Shown: piece after piece, positions 1 to 8,381 of the stretch | Position numbering within the stretch: the stretch's first letter is position 1 | How the letters are laid out: the number at the start of each line of letters is the position of its first letter | Assembly: GCF_039904985.1 (NCBI RefSeq) | Contig: NZ_CP157005.1 | Location: forward strand, 620,001 to 684,000 | Length of the DNA: 64,000 nt | Direction of reading: 5' to 3' | Source: Methylomonas sp. AM2-LC | Lineage (GTDB): Bacteria > Pseudomonadota > Gammaproteobacteria > Methylococcales > Methylomonadaceae | Program-made: the position numbers and the translations under genes | Notes under the pieces: model-generated | The model's database searches: none | The model's input: the letters and a program-made list of their open reading frames with translations, nothing else | Told to the model about the DNA's origin: nothing

Positions 1-724
1 TCATTTCCACTTTATCATTTGGGCCTAGTGGCATTCTGTCATCGTCTACCATGATCAACATACCGTCCTTTTCTACCACGGGGCGTTCTTTGGCAAAATA
101 CAAAGGTACAAGAGGAATATTTTCCAGATGAATATATTGCCAGATATCCAGCTCTGTCCAGTTGGAAAGTGGAAACACGCGTATGCTTTCGCCCTTATCT
201 ATTTTACCGTTAAAAGTGTTCCATAATTCGGGGCGTTGGTTTTTGGGGTCCCAACGGTGGTTTTTGTCGCGAAAAGAGTAAACGCGTTCTTTAGCGCGGG
301 ATTTTTCCTCATCTCGCCGAGCGCCACCAAAGGCAGCGTCAAACTGGTATTTATTTAAAGCCTGTTTTAGCGCATCGGTTTTCATGACATCGGTATGCTT
401 TTTACTGCCGTGGGTAAAAGGACCTATGTTTTGCTCTACGCCCTCTTGATTGGTATGAATTAGTAAATCCCAGCCCAGATCTTTAACCATTTGGTCGCGG
501 AAAGCAATCATTTCCCTAAACTTCCAAGTAGTGTCAACATGTAACAACGGAAACGGCGGTTTGCCAGGGAAAAAAGCTTTTTTTGTTAGATGTAACATTA
601 CCGCTGAGTCTTTACCGATGGAATATAACATTACCGGTTTTTCAAATTCTGCTGCAACTTCACGAATAATATGGATACTTTCAGCTTCGAGCTGTTTCAG
701 ATGGGTTAATTTATAATCGGTCAT
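1..724 (-). CDS. cysD: Sulfate adenylyltransferase subunit 2 (CysD), 5' part only
   Basis: This is the N-terminal ~241 residues of CysD (usual length about 300); the gene runs off the left edge. CysD is the PP-loop ATP pyrophosphatase subunit that, with the GTPase CysN, makes adenosine phosphosulfate from ATP and sulfate in assimilatory sulfate reduction. The protein begins [16 protein letters not shown] and shows the PP-loop [12 protein letters not shown], then [10 protein letters not shown] and [17 protein letters not shown], all characteristic of the family. The ATG is at 724-722. Its start codon lies only 2 bp from the ATG of the long version of the next, divergent reading frame, so any cysD promoter must lie inside that frame. 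Confidence 0.95.
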   Translation of the reverse strand, partial: MTDYKLTHLKQLEAESIHIIREVAAEFEKPVMLYSIGKDSAVMLHLTKKAFFPGKPPFPLLHVDTTWKFREMIAFRDQMVKDLGWDLLIHTNQEGVEQNIGPFTHGSKKHTDVMKTDALKQALNKYQFDAAFGGARRDEEKSRAKERVYSFRDKNHRWDPKNQRPELWNTFNGKIDKGESIRVFPLSNWTELDIWQYIHLENIPLVPLYFAKERPVVEKDGMLIMVDDDRMPLGPNDKVEM

Positions 725-726
725 TA

Positions 727-1239
727 ATGGATTCCGTGCGACACAGCGCTTCAGGCAATATATTGGAAGTGTCTATTTTAAAGGTAAACTACCATTCACG
801 CTATTATCTAAAGCATATGAGACAAATACACGGTTTAGAAAACATCCGCCTGCAACATCCAGAACGGTTGACTGAGGCAAAATTAGCAGAAATTTTGTTA
901 GATGATTTGCATGATTGTCGCTGTTTTATCTTCGGTTGTTGCGGAGAGAATGACAAAATTGTCTTGGCAGAATTGTACCTGTTGCCAGACACGCTGCAAT
1001 ATGAAATGTTCGATAAGCGTATTGATTTTATTGTTTCTGGCCCTATCCTGCGTGCCGATACGGTACCCTTGACTTATGCATTACAGGCTAAAAAAATGTC
1101 GTTAACTGGGCGCTGTTCTATGCTTGCTAAAGTGTGTGGGGTCGATTTGTATTTACAAGCCAGTTACACAGGTGTGGTAGGCGATATAGCCAGACAAAAA
1201 TTTTCACTTGATGTTAAAGCATTATTGAATAAGTTTTAG
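727..1239 (+). CDS. Hypothetical protein, 170 aa (or 141 aa from an internal start)
   Basis: I do not recognise this protein. It has no obvious signal peptide or membrane segment and is mildly rich in Cys and Leu (a CRCFIFGCC patch in the middle). The first ATG (727) has no room for a ribosome binding site because cysD starts 2 bp away on the other strand. An in-frame ATG at 817 gives 141 residues starting [12 protein letters not shown] and would leave about 90 bp for a divergent promoter, so the shorter version may be the real one. It lies between cysD and ssrA and is probably core chromosome. The function is unknown. Confidence 0.55.
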   Translation: MDSVRHSASGNILEVSILKVNYHSRYYLKHMRQIHGLENIRLQHPERLTEAKLAEILLDDLHDCRCFIFGCCGENDKIVLAELYLLPDTLQYEMFDKRIDFIVSGPILRADTVPLTYALQAKKMSLTGRCSMLAKVCGVDLYLQASYTGVVGDIARQKFSLDVKALLNKF

Positions 1240-1420
1240 GCAGTAAGGCGCAAGTTTATTGGTAGCGAGCAAAGAATTCTCCCTAGAACGGTGAAACTGT
1301 ATTGATTAATTACGTTCACTACTGTTTGCTAAAACTAGCAGCCTTGGTTAGTCATAAAAATGATCACTTTTAATAATTGCAGACACCAAAACAAACTAAT
1401 CCGCATTTTCTGAAAAATGC

Positions 1421-1426
1421 TATAAT
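1421..1426 (+). promoter_or_regulatory. ssrA promoter -10 box
   Basis: A perfect TATAAT lies 10 nt before the first base of tmRNA. No good -35 hexamer is visible at the usual 16-18 bp distance (about 1398-1403). Confidence 0.6.
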
Positions 1427-1436
1427 AAAAACTCTT

Positions 1437-1812
1437 GGGGGCGACATGGCTTCGACGTGGGTAGCAAAACCTCAGGTGCATGTCGAGGACAGTACACCTC
1501 GTAAAATCTACTGAACTAAAGTATTCGCAAATGACGAAAACTACTCAGTGGCCTTAGCAGCTTAAAACCTGCACCACTTCTCTGACTGTGTGTGCTTATG
1601 CGTGCAGGCTCTTCGGAGCACTCAGGGATCATATTACATAAGATCGCGCCAAGGCTTCGTTCGTAGCTAACAGCGCTAAATCCAATCGAAATCGCTGTTA
1701 AACCTCTTGGCCCGACGGGTATTTAACGGTTAAATTAAAAGAGCGGGATAAACATGTAGAGCTTGTGGCGGAGTGCTTGCGGACGCGGGTTCAATTCCCG
1801 CCGCCTCCACCA
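1437..1812 (+). ncRNA. ssrA: tmRNA (transfer-messenger RNA)
   Basis: tmRNA rescues stalled ribosomes and tags the nascent chain for proteolysis. The 5' end GGGGGCGACATGGCTTCGACG pairs with the 3' end CGCCTCC-ACCA to form the tRNA-like acceptor stem, and a T-arm GCGGGTTCAATTCCCGC precedes it. The tag-coding frame at 1527-1562, followed by TAA at 1563, encodes ANDENYSVALAA (the non-templated Ala precedes it). The 3' terminal part is the integration site of the genomic island that follows. Confidence 0.97.
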
Positions 1813-1813
1813 A
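1799..1813 (+). other. Left attachment site (attL) at the ssrA 3' end
   Basis: The last bases of ssrA, CGCCGCCTCCACCAA, recur with one base missing as CGCCGCCCCACCAA at 24776-24789. An integrase gene follows at once. tmRNA 3' ends are a classic target of P4-type integrases. The exact crossover point cannot be fixed from one sequence. Confidence 0.7.
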
Positions 1814-1847
1814 TATACCATCCAAGAAAGTCCAAAGAAATACAATA

Positions 1848-1880
1848 AACCCGCAGACCGCAAGGTCTAGCGGGTTTTTT
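1848..1880 (+). terminator. Rho-independent terminator after ssrA (island copy)
   Basis: The hairpin ACCCGCAGACC-GCAA-GGTCT-A-GCGGGT is followed by a T run. It closely resembles the hairpin at 24811-24843. After integration the original chromosomal ssrA terminator should sit beyond attR, so this copy is probably carried by the island and restores termination of ssrA. Confidence 0.85.
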
Positions 1881-1925
1881 GTTGTCCAGTGATGTGCAGT
1901 GGAATACAATACAATCTACCGGCAA

Positions 1926-1976
1926 TTGCTGGTAAAAATGCTGGTAGACGGTTTACCAGCAAAGCATTTACCAGCA
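1926..1976 (+). repeat. Integrase arm-type repeat cluster, left end
   Basis: Four copies of the octamer TGCTGGTA or its complement TACCAGCA lie here: two direct (TTGCTGGTAAAAATGCTGGTA, 1926-1946) and two inverted (1954-1961 and 1969-1976). A nearly identical double repeat sits at the far end of the island (24691-24712). This arrangement suggests integrase arm-binding or regulatory sites. Confidence 0.6.
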
Positions 1977-1988
1977 ATGGGGCTGCAC

Positions 1989-3275
1989 ATGGCGAAAACA
2001 CTGAACAAACTATCGCCGCTGACCATTAAAAGTATGGCGGCAACAGCAAAGAAAGAAGGCAAGGCAAATAAAGCCCCGGATGGCGGCGGATTGTATTTTG
2101 TCGCCGAACCGGAACGCTCATCCTGGTGGCGCTTCGACTATCGCGTCGATGGCAAGCAAAAAACCTTGTCGCTTGGCTTATACCCCGAAATAACTTTGCC
2201 TGGCGCCAGAGACCGGCGAGCCGAACTTAGGGCGCAAGTCGCCAATGGCATAGATCCCAGCCAGCAACGTAAAGCCGAACGCATCAGCCAAAGCGGAGCC
2301 GATAGCTTTGAACCCATAGCGCGTGAATGGTGGGAATATAAAAAAGATACCTGGACGGAAGGCCACGCCCAGCGGACACTGATCAGGCTAGTTAATGACG
2401 TATTCCCATACTTGGGATTCACTCCCATTAACAGGATCACTGCCATTACCTTGCTTGAAACCATTCGGCGAATCGAGTCACGGGGCGCAATCGAAACGGC
2501 GCACCGAACCAATCAGGCTTGTGAAGCGGTTTTTGCCTATGCGATTGGAACTGGCCGTTGCGAAAATAATCCAGCCACAGCAATTAGAACAGTTTTAAAA
2601 CCGGTTCCGCCGCAAAAAAACTTTGCCAGGCTAAAAAATATTGATGATATTTCTACACTGTTGAATGACATCATCGACTACAAAGGATCCCCTATTGTTC
2701 GAGCGGCGCTGCAATTGCTGCCGCTAACCTTCGTTAGACCGGGTGAGCTGGCGACGCTGGAATGGAAAGATATTGATTTTGATAAAGCCTTATGGACAGT
2801 ACCGGCACACATCAAGAAACAACGGGCCGTTCTTAAAAACGATCCTGATCGAGTTCACTATGTCCCGCTATCCCGGCAGGCAATCACAATTCTGCGAGAT
2901 ATTCATCCCTTAACCGGTAATGGGCGCTATGTTTTTACCGGATTAAGAACGGCGGCAGGCAGCAAGCACGAACGCCACATGGCGGCAGAAGCCCTATTAA
3001 GCGCATTACGCCGAATGGGCTACAGCAAAGAGGAAATGACCGCCCACGGCTTTCGAGGTATTGCTTCAACCCGAATTAGGGAAGATGGTAAGGGGAAATT
3101 CAGCGGGGAAGTGATTGAAGCGCAGCTATCACATATCGTCAAAGGCAAAACCGAAGCGGCTTATAATCATGCGCAATATCTGAATGACCGGGCAGAGTTA
3201 ATGCAATGGTGGGCAGATTATCTGGATAGTTTGAAATCTGGGGCAAATGTAATTCCGATACGGAAGCGCGGTTAA
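1989..3275 (+). CDS. P4-type tyrosine integrase of the ssrA island
   Basis: Site-specific tyrosine recombinase that integrates and excises the island at ssrA. The N-terminal DUF4102-type domain (LSPLTIKSMAATAKKEGK, DGGGLYF, GLYPEITLPGARDRRAELR) is followed by a SAM-like domain and the catalytic domain with R (VRPGEL), H-x-x-R (HGFR), H (LSHIV) and the nucleophile Y (AAYNHAQYL). It is 428 aa from the ATG at 1989, close to the family length. An upstream in-frame ATG at 1899 would add 30 residues encoded by the integrase repeat cluster, so I prefer 1989, which has GGGG about 6 nt upstream. It is adjacent to and co-oriented with ssrA, the usual arrangement. Confidence 0.92.
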   Translation: MAKTLNKLSPLTIKSMAATAKKEGKANKAPDGGGLYFVAEPERSSWWRFDYRVDGKQKTLSLGLYPEITLPGARDRRAELRAQVANGIDPSQQRKAERISQSGADSFEPIAREWWEYKKDTWTEGHAQRTLIRLVNDVFPYLGFTPINRITAITLLETIRRIESRGAIETAHRTNQACEAVFAYAIGTGRCENNPATAIRTVLKPVPPQKNFARLKNIDDISTLLNDIIDYKGSPIVRAALQLLPLTFVRPGELATLEWKDIDFDKALWTVPAHIKKQRAVLKNDPDRVHYVPLSRQAITILRDIHPLTGNGRYVFTGLRTAAGSKHERHMAAEALLSALRRMGYSKEEMTAHGFRGIASTRIREDGKGKFSGEVIEAQLSHIVKGKTEAAYNHAQYLNDRAELMQWWADYLDSLKSGANVIPIRKRG

Positions 3276-3537
3276 TGTATCATTTATAAAAGTTCAGATT
3301 TTATCTGTAATATACTGAATTTAAAGCGTAATAGGTCAGAGAGAGCTTGGGTCTTTTTCTGATCTTCGCATGGTTTTTTTGATTTGAAGATATTAAATGA
3401 AAAATCAGTCGACCAGGAAGTATATCTACTGATCAATATTAGTTTAGTATTCAGCAAGTAAAAGCTATTTTTATCAAGCAGTAATTGTAATTAAATGGTT
3501 TTCTTGTCGATTATAAAACTAATATAACTTTTTTTGC

Positions 3538-4905
3538 ATGGCTACTCTAAAATATACGATGGGACTGAAAAAAAAGAAAAAGTTTAAATATGATCAATTT
3601 ACCACTTTGCAACCATTGGTATTGAGGCCAGAAGTTGAGGATTTGACCCGAAGTTTGTACGAATTGGCTTGCTGTGGTTCTCGACACATGTGGGAGGAGA
3701 TTAATAGCTCGGATAAACTAAAGGAAGATTCACATACGAGAGAGAGATTTTTTGAGTCGGCTCATAAGGGAATGTGGAAAGCTCAACAGTTAATGGTAGG
3801 GCTAATTCGTTCAAATCAGGGGCTGACACCTTCTCACGATGTCTTATTTAGAGGAATTGCCGACTCTATTGCATGGCAATTTATTGGCAAGCAGCTTTGT
3901 TATGCGAGGCGATTGTATAAAGGGCATTCCCAGCCCGATCTCAAACACTCTAACTTTGATTCAGTCGTCCTTGCTGCCGAACACTTCAACAATAATAACC
4001 CTGGTGGTATGGCGCTGATTTCTGACTTGACTTCATTTATTCAAGTCGGAGATCTTTTGCTTATGGGGCCAACTGGTAATATGACAATAGCTGAAGTCAA
4101 GGAGGGTAAGAAAAATCATGATATTTTGAAATTTATGGATTTTTATTTGCAGCATGGCTGCGAAAGGTCTTTTTTTTACTTTGCGCAACAAGAGGGACCG
4201 GATAGTGTTAAGCAACTAGGGCGAATGCTACGTCAAGCAGAAAGAATGGGTCATGTAAAAGAAGTTATTAATAGAGGTGTTTCTGTTGACCCCGACACCA
4301 ATAGTAAGGTCATCATCCCAGAAAATTACGTTTACCTTGATTCATGGGATGATGATTTGAATTATGTTATTGCTGAATCTGAAAGAAAGGGTTGGGCAAT
4401 CAGCGTGATCGACGAATGCCTTTTTCTAGGATGTTACTCTGAAGAATCAATGAGAAAGGTTGGACATATGGTATTTAATAGTTGGTTTGACAATTGCGGG
4501 GGGACACATTCTTGCCCGCGATCCAGACTTGTAGATTGCATGCTAGACCCATTGGCTGTTCCAATATTTATCTTAAACATTCCTTCCGAAAGCAAGTTTG
4601 ATATTTTATTTGGTCGCAAGCAGGTCTGCATGGCCATAAATGTAGAATCTTTATTAGATCAGTGTACGAAGTCGGGTTTACAAGTCAGATACGCAACAAA
4701 TAAAGAGGCAAGCAGACTTGACAATAAGGATGCGCATCCATACCGACATAATGGAAAGGCGATCTTTATTGGAAATGGCAAATCGGAAATAGTAATAGCG
4801 GACGGCATATTTCTCAGAATTATGTTTCATGGACAACGCCCAATTCATTTGATTAAGTCTATTTTGGACAATATTCAAAGCGAGCCATCAAGCAATGCAA
4901 ACTAA
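3538..4905 (+). CDS. Unknown protein with a possible PD-(D/E)XK nuclease-like motif
   Basis: 455 aa, not recognised as a named family. A lysine-rich N-terminus (residues 10-18) is followed by a helical region. Residues 163-190 contain D163, G-D172 and E186-V-K188 on predicted strands (GDLLLMGPTGNMTIAEVKEG), the D...ExK spacing typical of PD-(D/E)XK nucleases. The C-terminal half has no motif I can name. It stands alone behind the integrase with about 260 bp upstream and no clear Shine-Dalgarno sequence; the region is more AT-rich than the flanking island genes. In a defence island a stand-alone nuclease-like protein could be a restriction or abortive-infection factor, but this is only inference. 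Confidence 0.6.
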   Translation: MATLKYTMGLKKKKKFKYDQFTTLQPLVLRPEVEDLTRSLYELACCGSRHMWEEINSSDKLKEDSHTRERFFESAHKGMWKAQQLMVGLIRSNQGLTPSHDVLFRGIADSIAWQFIGKQLCYARRLYKGHSQPDLKHSNFDSVVLAAEHFNNNNPGGMALISDLTSFIQVGDLLLMGPTGNMTIAEVKEGKKNHDILKFMDFYLQHGCERSFFYFAQQEGPDSVKQLGRMLRQAERMGHVKEVINRGVSVDPDTNSKVIIPENYVYLDSWDDDLNYVIAESERKGWAISVIDECLFLGCYSEESMRKVGHMVFNSWFDNCGGTHSCPRSRLVDCMLDPLAVPIFILNIPSESKFDILFGRKQVCMAINVESLLDQCTKSGLQVRYATNKEASRLDNKDAHPYRHNGKAIFIGNGKSEIVIADGIFLRIMFHGQRPIHLIKSILDNIQSEPSSNAN

Positions 4906-4917
4906 CTCGCATCCTCT

Positions 4918-5400
4918 TTATACACTACCTTTTTGATGTTTAAATTCAACACACCGTCTGGGAATATTATCCACAGGCCAAAAGCCATGTCGTTGGCATC
5001 TACGGTTTTTCATAAAGCAGCATTCCCGGCAATAATGCCTATCATCCAATAAATCAATGTATGGAGCAGGCAAAGTCTTGGCAGCCCATTGCAGCAACCA
5101 AAGCTTTTTGCTGTTATCCCTGGTGCGGACTTCCAAAATCTCTTGAATAATTTCCTGGTCAGTTTCGCCGATAGCCGCCAAATAATCGAGTATTTTTTGC
5201 CTGTCCTGTTCAGGAAATGGTTGTGTATTTTGGATTTTGTATTTTTCTGAGCGAACCGGGGGAACCCAGGGAATAGGCTTGTAAACTCTGGGCTGTAGCG
5301 GTTCCCCTAGCGGTTTTTGAGAAGGACTCGGGGGAACTGTCGGCGGCATTTGACCGGCGATCTGGTTAAACAAACCTTCAAGCATGATCCGCTTCCTCAA
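4918..5400 (-). CDS. Hypothetical Cys-rich protein, end of the DUF927 block
   Basis: 160 aa. The N-terminal third is Pro-rich (QMPPTVPPSPSQKPLGEP) and the C-terminus has a Cys/His cluster (CRECC, CQRHGFW, RRCVEF) that could bind zinc. Its start overlaps the end of the DUF927 gene by 23 bp, so the two are translationally coupled; an ATG at 5385 is an alternative start. Small Cys-rich proteins of this kind are frequent next to DUF927 helicases in integrative elements. The function is unknown. Confidence 0.7.
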   Translation of the reverse strand: MRKRIMLEGLFNQIAGQMPPTVPPSPSQKPLGEPLQPRVYKPIPWVPPVRSEKYKIQNTQPFPEQDRQKILDYLAAIGETDQEIIQEILEVRTRDNSKKLWLLQWAAKTLPAPYIDLLDDRHYCRECCFMKNRRCQRHGFWPVDNIPRRCVEFKHQKGSV

Positions 5401-7183
5401 CTGGTAATATCCAGTATAAAGAGGGTTTGCCTAAACCGGTTATCGTCGTTTTTCTGGCGCGTTTACCAGCATTGTGAGCGACTATCCATTTGGCATCTTC
5501 CAGTGCTTTCAGCACCCGACTGAAATCAAAATTGCCGCCAGCTTCCTTCAAAGCGTCACTGGTAAAAAGATAAATACGTTCATCGTCATTATCCTGATAC
5601 CATCCGGCCCGTTCAGCCCGTGGTTTCTCATTGGGATTATTTCTGTCTGTGAATCGGGTATCACCGTATTTGAGAATATAGGTGCCGACATTCTGTAAAA
5701 TTTGCTGGTCTTCTGTAAGCCCTTTACCGCGTTCACGCAGCCATTGGGCAAAAAACAACTGGCAAGCCTGTAATGCAGCACCTTGTTCCCACGACACAAT
5801 TCCGGCCTCAATAGCCAGTTCTCCGGCCATCGCGTACAAGGCAAATTTAGACGCCGCCCTGGCCGACTGATGATCAGCGTGATTGAATTGCGCTTCAATT
5901 TTTGCAAGTACAGCGGCGAAATCTGCATTGCCTTGCTGAATCAAATATTCAACAAACTTGATGCCGGCATGACCGTAATGTTTGGCGGACTGAGTTTTAA
6001 AGAAATCCGATAGTGTTCTACCATCATTAAAATGGTGCAGGGTATCGAATAGCCCAAATTGCCGTTTTGCTTGAATACTCAGCAGACGCATCAACTGACC
6101 GGCCTTGGCCTGTTTACCACTTTCTTTCATGGCGGCAGTAATGGATCGTTCGCCGGTGGATAAAATTGTTAATCGCCAGCGTTGAACTTGCCGGGCAGAG
6201 CCGACTTTATTGGCTCTGGTTTTGCCTGTGCCGTTGCCCAAACAATAAACGATGCTGCCCACTTCCTGCGGATCGGCTTCGTTGATTTCATCCAGACACA
6301 AACAAGTATCAGATAACATGGCCGCAACACTTTCCAGACCATTTGAAGTGGCCCGCCAGCTGCGCTTGAAATCCTCGCCGCCCCATACTGATACTGCCAA
6401 CAACAAAGCTGTCGTCTTACCTGTACTGGAGTCGCCTACCCAATGTATGCCTCCAGAATCATGATGGACTTTTGCCAGCAAAGGCCCTGCGAATGAGACG
6501 CATAGTGATAAAATCAATACCGGATTTCTAGCACAGAGTGCTGCCAGTTGTTGCCATTCCCGGTAATCGCCGCCTGGGCGAATAGCCCCATACTTACCGA
6601 TGCTGTCGCTTTGCAGATAGACATTATCGGCGCCGACAATCCGGTCCGGCATCACAAAGGCATTGCCACTGGTTGTCCAACCAGTATGGGTCGCAGCAGT
6701 GATGATTTTGTCCGGAATATGAGATTGTAGATAATCGGCAAGCTTATTCCGATTTTTCTGTTCTATCTCCACGCCTGCCGCTAACAGTTCGCCCCGCAAC
6801 TCTTCGCCGGAACCGCGCAGCAATTCCATCGGCATGGCCCATTGTCGCCACCGGCCAAAGGTATTGCGAAAACGTAACAAGCGGCCAAAAAATTGACCAT
6901 CTTCAGTATTGGTGACGGCTTCTATATAAAGTGGCGAACAAATCCGAATGGCATGTTGAGCCGATGGCGTTTTCTGGTTACCTTCGGTCTGATAGCAATA
7001 CCAGACACCTGATTGACGCTTGCCGCCTAGGTCGAACCAGTTTTCCTCAACGATATAACAAGGTAATTCCAAATCAGCGAACGACAATTGCCTGACCTCG
7101 GATTTATTGGAAACGACGCTTTTTTCCAGGCATGACAATTCGGCTTCGTCAATCTCAATCACTTCAGGCAGAAACATCGCCAT
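5378..7183 (-). CDS. DUF927 family helicase/primase-like ATPase
   Basis: 601 aa. DUF927 proteins are superfamily-3-helicase-like ATPases found in phages, plasmids and integrated islands, probably for element replication. Walker A is G250-DSSTGKTT and Walker B is CLCLDEINEAD (D298/E299). An N-terminal substrate-like domain precedes the ATPase and a winged-helix-like C-terminus (DALKEAGGNFDFSRVLKAL) follows. It overlaps the upstream gene by 20 bp and the downstream one by 23 bp, giving a tight minus-strand operon with the AlpA-like regulator first. No separate primase active site is visible. Confidence 0.88.
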   Translation of the reverse strand: MAMFLPEVIEIDEAELSCLEKSVVSNKSEVRQLSFADLELPCYIVEENWFDLGGKRQSGVWYCYQTEGNQKTPSAQHAIRICSPLYIEAVTNTEDGQFFGRLLRFRNTFGRWRQWAMPMELLRGSGEELRGELLAAGVEIEQKNRNKLADYLQSHIPDKIITAATHTGWTTSGNAFVMPDRIVGADNVYLQSDSIGKYGAIRPGGDYREWQQLAALCARNPVLILSLCVSFAGPLLAKVHHDSGGIHWVGDSSTGKTTALLLAVSVWGGEDFKRSWRATSNGLESVAAMLSDTCLCLDEINEADPQEVGSIVYCLGNGTGKTRANKVGSARQVQRWRLTILSTGERSITAAMKESGKQAKAGQLMRLLSIQAKRQFGLFDTLHHFNDGRTLSDFFKTQSAKHYGHAGIKFVEYLIQQGNADFAAVLAKIEAQFNHADHQSARAASKFALYAMAGELAIEAGIVSWEQGAALQACQLFFAQWLRERGKGLTEDQQILQNVGTYILKYGDTRFTDRNNPNEKPRAERAGWYQDNDDERIYLFTSDALKEAGGNFDFSRVLKALEDAKWIVAHNAGKRARKTTITGLGKPSLYWILPVEEADHA

Positions 7184-7616
7184 TTCTCCGCTTGAGCCCA
7201 GGATAAATCATGATCTGCTCCCTGATCTGAACCCAGCGACAATTCACAGGCCTTGATGCGTCATACTCAAAAGCCGGTTCATTGATATCCACCCAGCAAG
7301 GGCGAACCGTCACCTGCTCGGCTCCTGCAACTAAGAGGACTTTTACCAAATGAATAATTTGCTTATGGGTCGGCCCTAAATCCCAATCTATCAGGATATA
7401 GAGTGCCGCCACCTGCCAGATGAAGCCAAGTGGCGATTCAGACGCAGGCATGACCAGCGCCCAAACAGACGGGTTTTTCTGCCAATGTCTGGCTCGTCGC
7501 CAACAATCTCGTCCTATACAGACAATCACCAGCCACGGCGGATTATCCGATTGCAATTTTTCCGCCAACTCTTTGCCGAACGGAGGCAGTTTTTTTCTAT
7601 GCCGCAGCTGCATCAA
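7164..7616 (-). CDS. Hypothetical protein of the AlpA-DUF927 operon
   Basis: 150 aa, no recognised domain. A hydrophobic stretch (GFIWQVAALYILIDWDL) could be buried core and is unlikely to be a real membrane segment. It overlaps both neighbours (20 bp each), so it is part of the AlpA-ORF-DUF927 transcript. Such a spacer ORF is common in islands of this type, but its job is not known to me. Confidence 0.7.
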   Translation of the reverse strand: MMQLRHRKKLPPFGKELAEKLQSDNPPWLVIVCIGRDCWRRARHWQKNPSVWALVMPASESPLGFIWQVAALYILIDWDLGPTHKQIIHLVKVLLVAGAEQVTVRPCWVDINEPAFEYDASRPVNCRWVQIREQIMIYPGLKRRNGDVSA

Positions 7617-7830
7617 GCGCCAACCTGATGATCAATTCGCGGATATCTTCCACCCGCCAGACCGTAATACGGGGACCGAGTTTAATCGGCGCTGGAAAAC
7701 GGCCGGATTTAACACCCGCCCACCAGGTTGATTTGCTGACCGGAATCAGCGCCGGTATAGGCGGATTGGATTTGGAATTACCTATAATTTGGGGAAGGCG
7801 TAGATAGCCTGTTTCTGGAAGAGAATGCAT
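7597..7830 (-). CDS. AlpA/MerR-like excisionase-type regulator
   Basis: 77 aa from ATG 7830 (MHSLPETGYLRLPQIIG). It has the AlpA-type winged-helix pattern: YLRLPQIIG, VSKSTWWAGVKSGRFPAPIKLGPRITVWRVEDIRELI. These small DNA-binding proteins act as excision factors or regulators in P4-like islands. A longer reading frame starts at 7920 but the extra 30 residues do not look like the family, and GAGG lies about 9 nt before 7830. It is first in the minus-strand operon. Confidence 0.8.
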   Translation of the reverse strand: MHSLPETGYLRLPQIIGNSKSNPPIPALIPVSKSTWWAGVKSGRFPAPIKLGPRITVWRVEDIRELIIRLALDAAAA

Positions 7831-8130
7831 TACGAAAAACCTCGAAATATAAAAGTTACACGGCAATGGTCGATAGTTAGCATCCAGAAACTTTGCTACA
7901 GGCAAAGCCAGGTTAGCCATTGTTCAAATAAAAGCTCGTTACCGAGCAACTCTACATTCCTGCGGAATGTGTATTATGGGTCGATATTATCCAGCAACAT
8001 TTTTTTATCTATCGCATCGAAAAACGACCTTAAAAGGCCTAATTAGATTTTTAAATTAGAAATCCTAGTTATTGACGATTTTGGTAATAGTAAGTTGTTG
8101 ATTTTATTATATATATTTATTTTGTATTGC

Positions 8131-8166
8131 TAAGGTATTACTAAAAAATAATTTAGTAATACCTTA
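8131..8166. repeat. Perfect 15-bp inverted repeat
   Basis: TAAGGTATTACTAAA, a 6-nt loop and the exact complement TTTAGTAATACCTTA. No T run follows on the minus strand and A residues follow on the plus strand, so it is more like an operator or cruciform than a terminator. Confidence 0.7.
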
Positions 8167-8230
8167 AAAAACCCTTGATTGACATCCATTGGCCCAGGAT
8201 AGATATTCTGAAGATGATTTTTTAGCTGAG

Positions 8231-8270
8231 TTGTACAAAAGATGGAAAATTACTCGTTTTTTGTACAAAA
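8231..8270. promoter_or_regulatory. Paired operator-like sites upstream of hsdM
   Basis: Two copies of TTGTACAAAA with palindromic core TTGTACAA start at 8231 and 8261. The second is the fuller dyad TTTTGTACAAAA. The 30-bp spacing is close to three helical turns, as expected for a dimeric repressor binding cooperatively. The cognate regulator is not identified. Confidence 0.45.
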
Positions 8271-8381
8271 CAATGTGAGAAATTCAGTTAGGCATCAATT
8301 AGCTTGTATAATTGAATAGCTATCGGCTTACGCCAAACCGTATGAAATTAAAAAAGCGAAAGCGACAAACACAAAAAGGAT

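Larger units (their letters stand above)
7921..8381. promoter_or_regulatory. Intergenic regulatory region between AlpA operon and hsdM
   Basis: An AT-rich divergent region without a gene. It holds a perfect 15-bp inverted repeat with a 6-nt loop (TAAGGTATTACTAAA, 8131-8145 against 8152-8166) and two copies of TTGTACAAAA exactly 30 bp apart (8231-8240 and 8261-8270). It must contain the promoters of both the AlpA operon and the hsd operon. Confidence 0.6.

Noticed and set aside
1899..1988. An upstream ATG giving a 458-aa integrase.
   Set aside because: The extra 30 residues are encoded by the repeat cluster and do not fit the family N-terminus; 1989 is a better start.
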